Shown here one piece after another: positions 63,069 through 64,000 of a stretch of 64,000 nt of DNA (its first letter is position 1; each line of letters begins with the position of its first letter). The notes beneath the pieces were generated by a model that was not told the origin of the DNA, searched no databases, and saw nothing but the letters and a program-made list of their open reading frames with translations. The DNA lies in contig NZ_CP069213.1 of the NCBI RefSeq assembly GCF_016834455.1, positions 3,387,501 to 3,451,500 of the forward strand, in the 5' to 3' direction. A program made the translations under genes and the position numbers. The DNA is from Shewanella litorisediminis. Lineage in GTDB: Bacteria > Pseudomonadota > Gammaproteobacteria > Enterobacterales > Shewanellaceae.

Positions 63069-63836
63069 ATGACGCCGATAGTCGCCATGCAGGAGATAAG
63101 CAAGAGTTTTCAGGACGGTGCCGAGCGTCACCGGGTACTGGACAGGCTCACACTGGAAATCCACCCCGGTGAAACCGTGGCCCTCACCGGCCCCAGCGGC
63201 AGCGGTAAAAGCACCCTGCTTAACCTGATTGCGGGTTTCGACCATCCGGACGACGGCCAGATCCGGCTCCTTGGCAGGGCCACCGATGCGTTCAGCGCCA
63301 AAGACTGGGATAGGTTTCGCCGCCGTGAGCTTGGCATGGTATTTCAGCAGTTTAACCTGCTGGAGCCTTTACATGTGCAGGCCAATATTCACTTTCCCCT
63401 CGCCCTTAACGGTAAGCCCTGGGATGACTGGTGCGATACCCTCGCACACCGTTTGGGGCTGACTGAGCTTCTGTCCCGCCAAGTGGACAGCCTCTCCGGC
63501 GGTCAGCAGCAAAGAGTCGCCATCGCCCGGGCTCTCGCCCAGCGCCCACCGCTGCTCCTTGCCGATGAACCCACAGGCAACCTTGATGAACACTCGGGCG
63601 ATGAGGTGATGGCGCTGCTCACCAGCCTCGCCCGTGAGAGCAATACCGCCATCCTGATGGTGACCCACAGCGAGCGCTGCGCCGCCTTTATGCAAAGGCG
63701 CTGGCACCTGAGCAGTGGCCAGATAGCCGAGCACCTGATTGACGAACACCAGATTGATAAAGTCCAGATTGATAAAGTCCAAAGTACCGTCAACCCCGGC
63801 CAGGGGACGCCACACAACCCGCCGGGTCAGGAATAG
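63069..63836 (+). CDS. LolD/MacB-like ABC ATPase
   Basis: A 255-residue ATP-binding subunit. Walker A GPSGSGKST (about 39-47), the Q-loop VFQQFNLLEP, signature LSGGQQQRVAIARAL (about 141-155), Walker B LLLADEPTGNLD (about 160-171) and the switch His in MVTHSERC are all present. LADEPTGNLD is characteristic of the LolD/FtsE/MacB branch, which pairs with FtsX-type permeases; one starts three bases downstream. The C terminus carries a tandem pentapeptide IDEHQ-IDKVQ-IDKVQ not needed for activity. Substrate unknown. Confidence 0.93.
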   Translation: MTPIVAMQEISKSFQDGAERHRVLDRLTLEIHPGETVALTGPSGSGKSTLLNLIAGFDHPDDGQIRLLGRATDAFSAKDWDRFRRRELGMVFQQFNLLEPLHVQANIHFPLALNGKPWDDWCDTLAHRLGLTELLSRQVDSLSGGQQQRVAIARALAQRPPLLLADEPTGNLDEHSGDEVMALLTSLARESNTAILMVTHSERCAAFMQRRWHLSSGQIAEHLIDEHQIDKVQIDKVQSTVNPGQGTPHNPPGQE

Positions 63837-63838
63837 GC

Positions 63839-64000
63839 ATGGAGACGCAAGCAGCAAGTACCCACCATGGCCTGTGGCTTAGCCTCAAGGTGTTTGTGGG
63901 CCATTACCGCCGGGCGCCACTGCAGGCCGGGGCCATTTTGCTGGGCATTATCCTCTCTGTGGTGCTGCTCACGGCGGTAAAAAGCATCAATGAAAATGCC
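63839..64000 (+). CDS. FtsX-like ABC permease, 5' end only
   Basis: The first 54 codons of a permease gene cut by the window end. It starts METQAASTHHGLWLSLKVF and enters a hydrophobic helix AGAILLGIILSVVLLTAVK followed by SINENA, the start of the periplasmic domain seen in FtsX/LolC-type permeases. It lies three bases after the ATPase stop, so the two form one operon. Confidence 0.8.
   Translation, partial: METQAASTHHGLWLSLKVFVGHYRRAPLQAGAILLGIILSVVLLTAVKSINENA

Overview
The window reads as chromosomal DNA of a marine or sediment gammaproteobacterium, most likely Shewanella. The pointers are inferences from gene content: an NrfBCD electron-transfer module, an ExeM-type nuclease with a GlyGly-CTERM tail, an S46 dipeptidyl-peptidase, curli-type subunits, a MetJ-controlled NhaC-family transporter and many small transport operons. 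Coding density is high on both strands. There are no rRNA or tRNA genes and no CRISPR array. The genes at both window edges are cut.

Layout. 1-3.4 kb: a partial CoA-transferase/hydrolase and two convergent, related LysR-type regulators. 3.7-4.9 kb: a complete ISAs1-family element whose 10-bp target duplication contains the start codon of the next gene. 4.9-7.6 kb: a membrane-anchored DUF2726-like gene, then a pentaheme cytochrome, a four-cluster ferredoxin and an NrfD-type membrane subunit. 7.7-20 kb: ABC exporter, zinc phospholipase-like protein, FAD oxidase with a small HTH protein, two PH-domain membrane proteins, DUF924, a periplasmic binding protein, an EamA permease and an M1 aminopeptidase lipoprotein.

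20-23.5 kb is the clearest accessory island. Two attC-like sites and two cassette-type genes are present without an integrase. One cassette gene, HEPN-like by its motifs, is split by a second ISAs1 copy in the opposite orientation. 23.5-35.8 kb: purine phosphoribosyltransferase, PhoD phosphatase, CBS protein, LrgAB with a LysR regulator, a RES/Xre toxin-antitoxin pair, nitroreductase, a J-domain protein, a DsbA-like protein ending in a GlyGly-CTERM tail, a MetT-like transporter behind a MetJ box, and a pseudouridine synthase.

35.8-45.7 kb: S46 peptidase, aromatic amino acid permease, a GDT1/UPF0016 exporter behind a yybP-ykoY (Mn2+) riboswitch, catalase preceded by a 22-codon small ORF, a hotdog thioesterase and ExeM. 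46.5-49.2 kb: a curli-like cluster, csgB-like and an unusually long 500-residue csgA-like gene, facing a CsgD-like regulator. 49.7-64 kb: SerA, YgfZ, an HD-GYP response regulator with a 1763-residue hybrid sensor kinase, an AgcS symporter behind a tandem glycine riboswitch, a DUF3332 lipoprotein, a Na/Pi cotransporter and the start of an ABC (LolD/FtsX-like) export operon.

The strongest unusual signals are the two ISAs1 insertions with exactly readable target duplications, the integrase-less cassette array, the GlyGly-CTERM thiol oxidoreductase, the small ORF ahead of catalase and the oversized curlin. No wholly new multi-gene system could be demonstrated from sequence alone.
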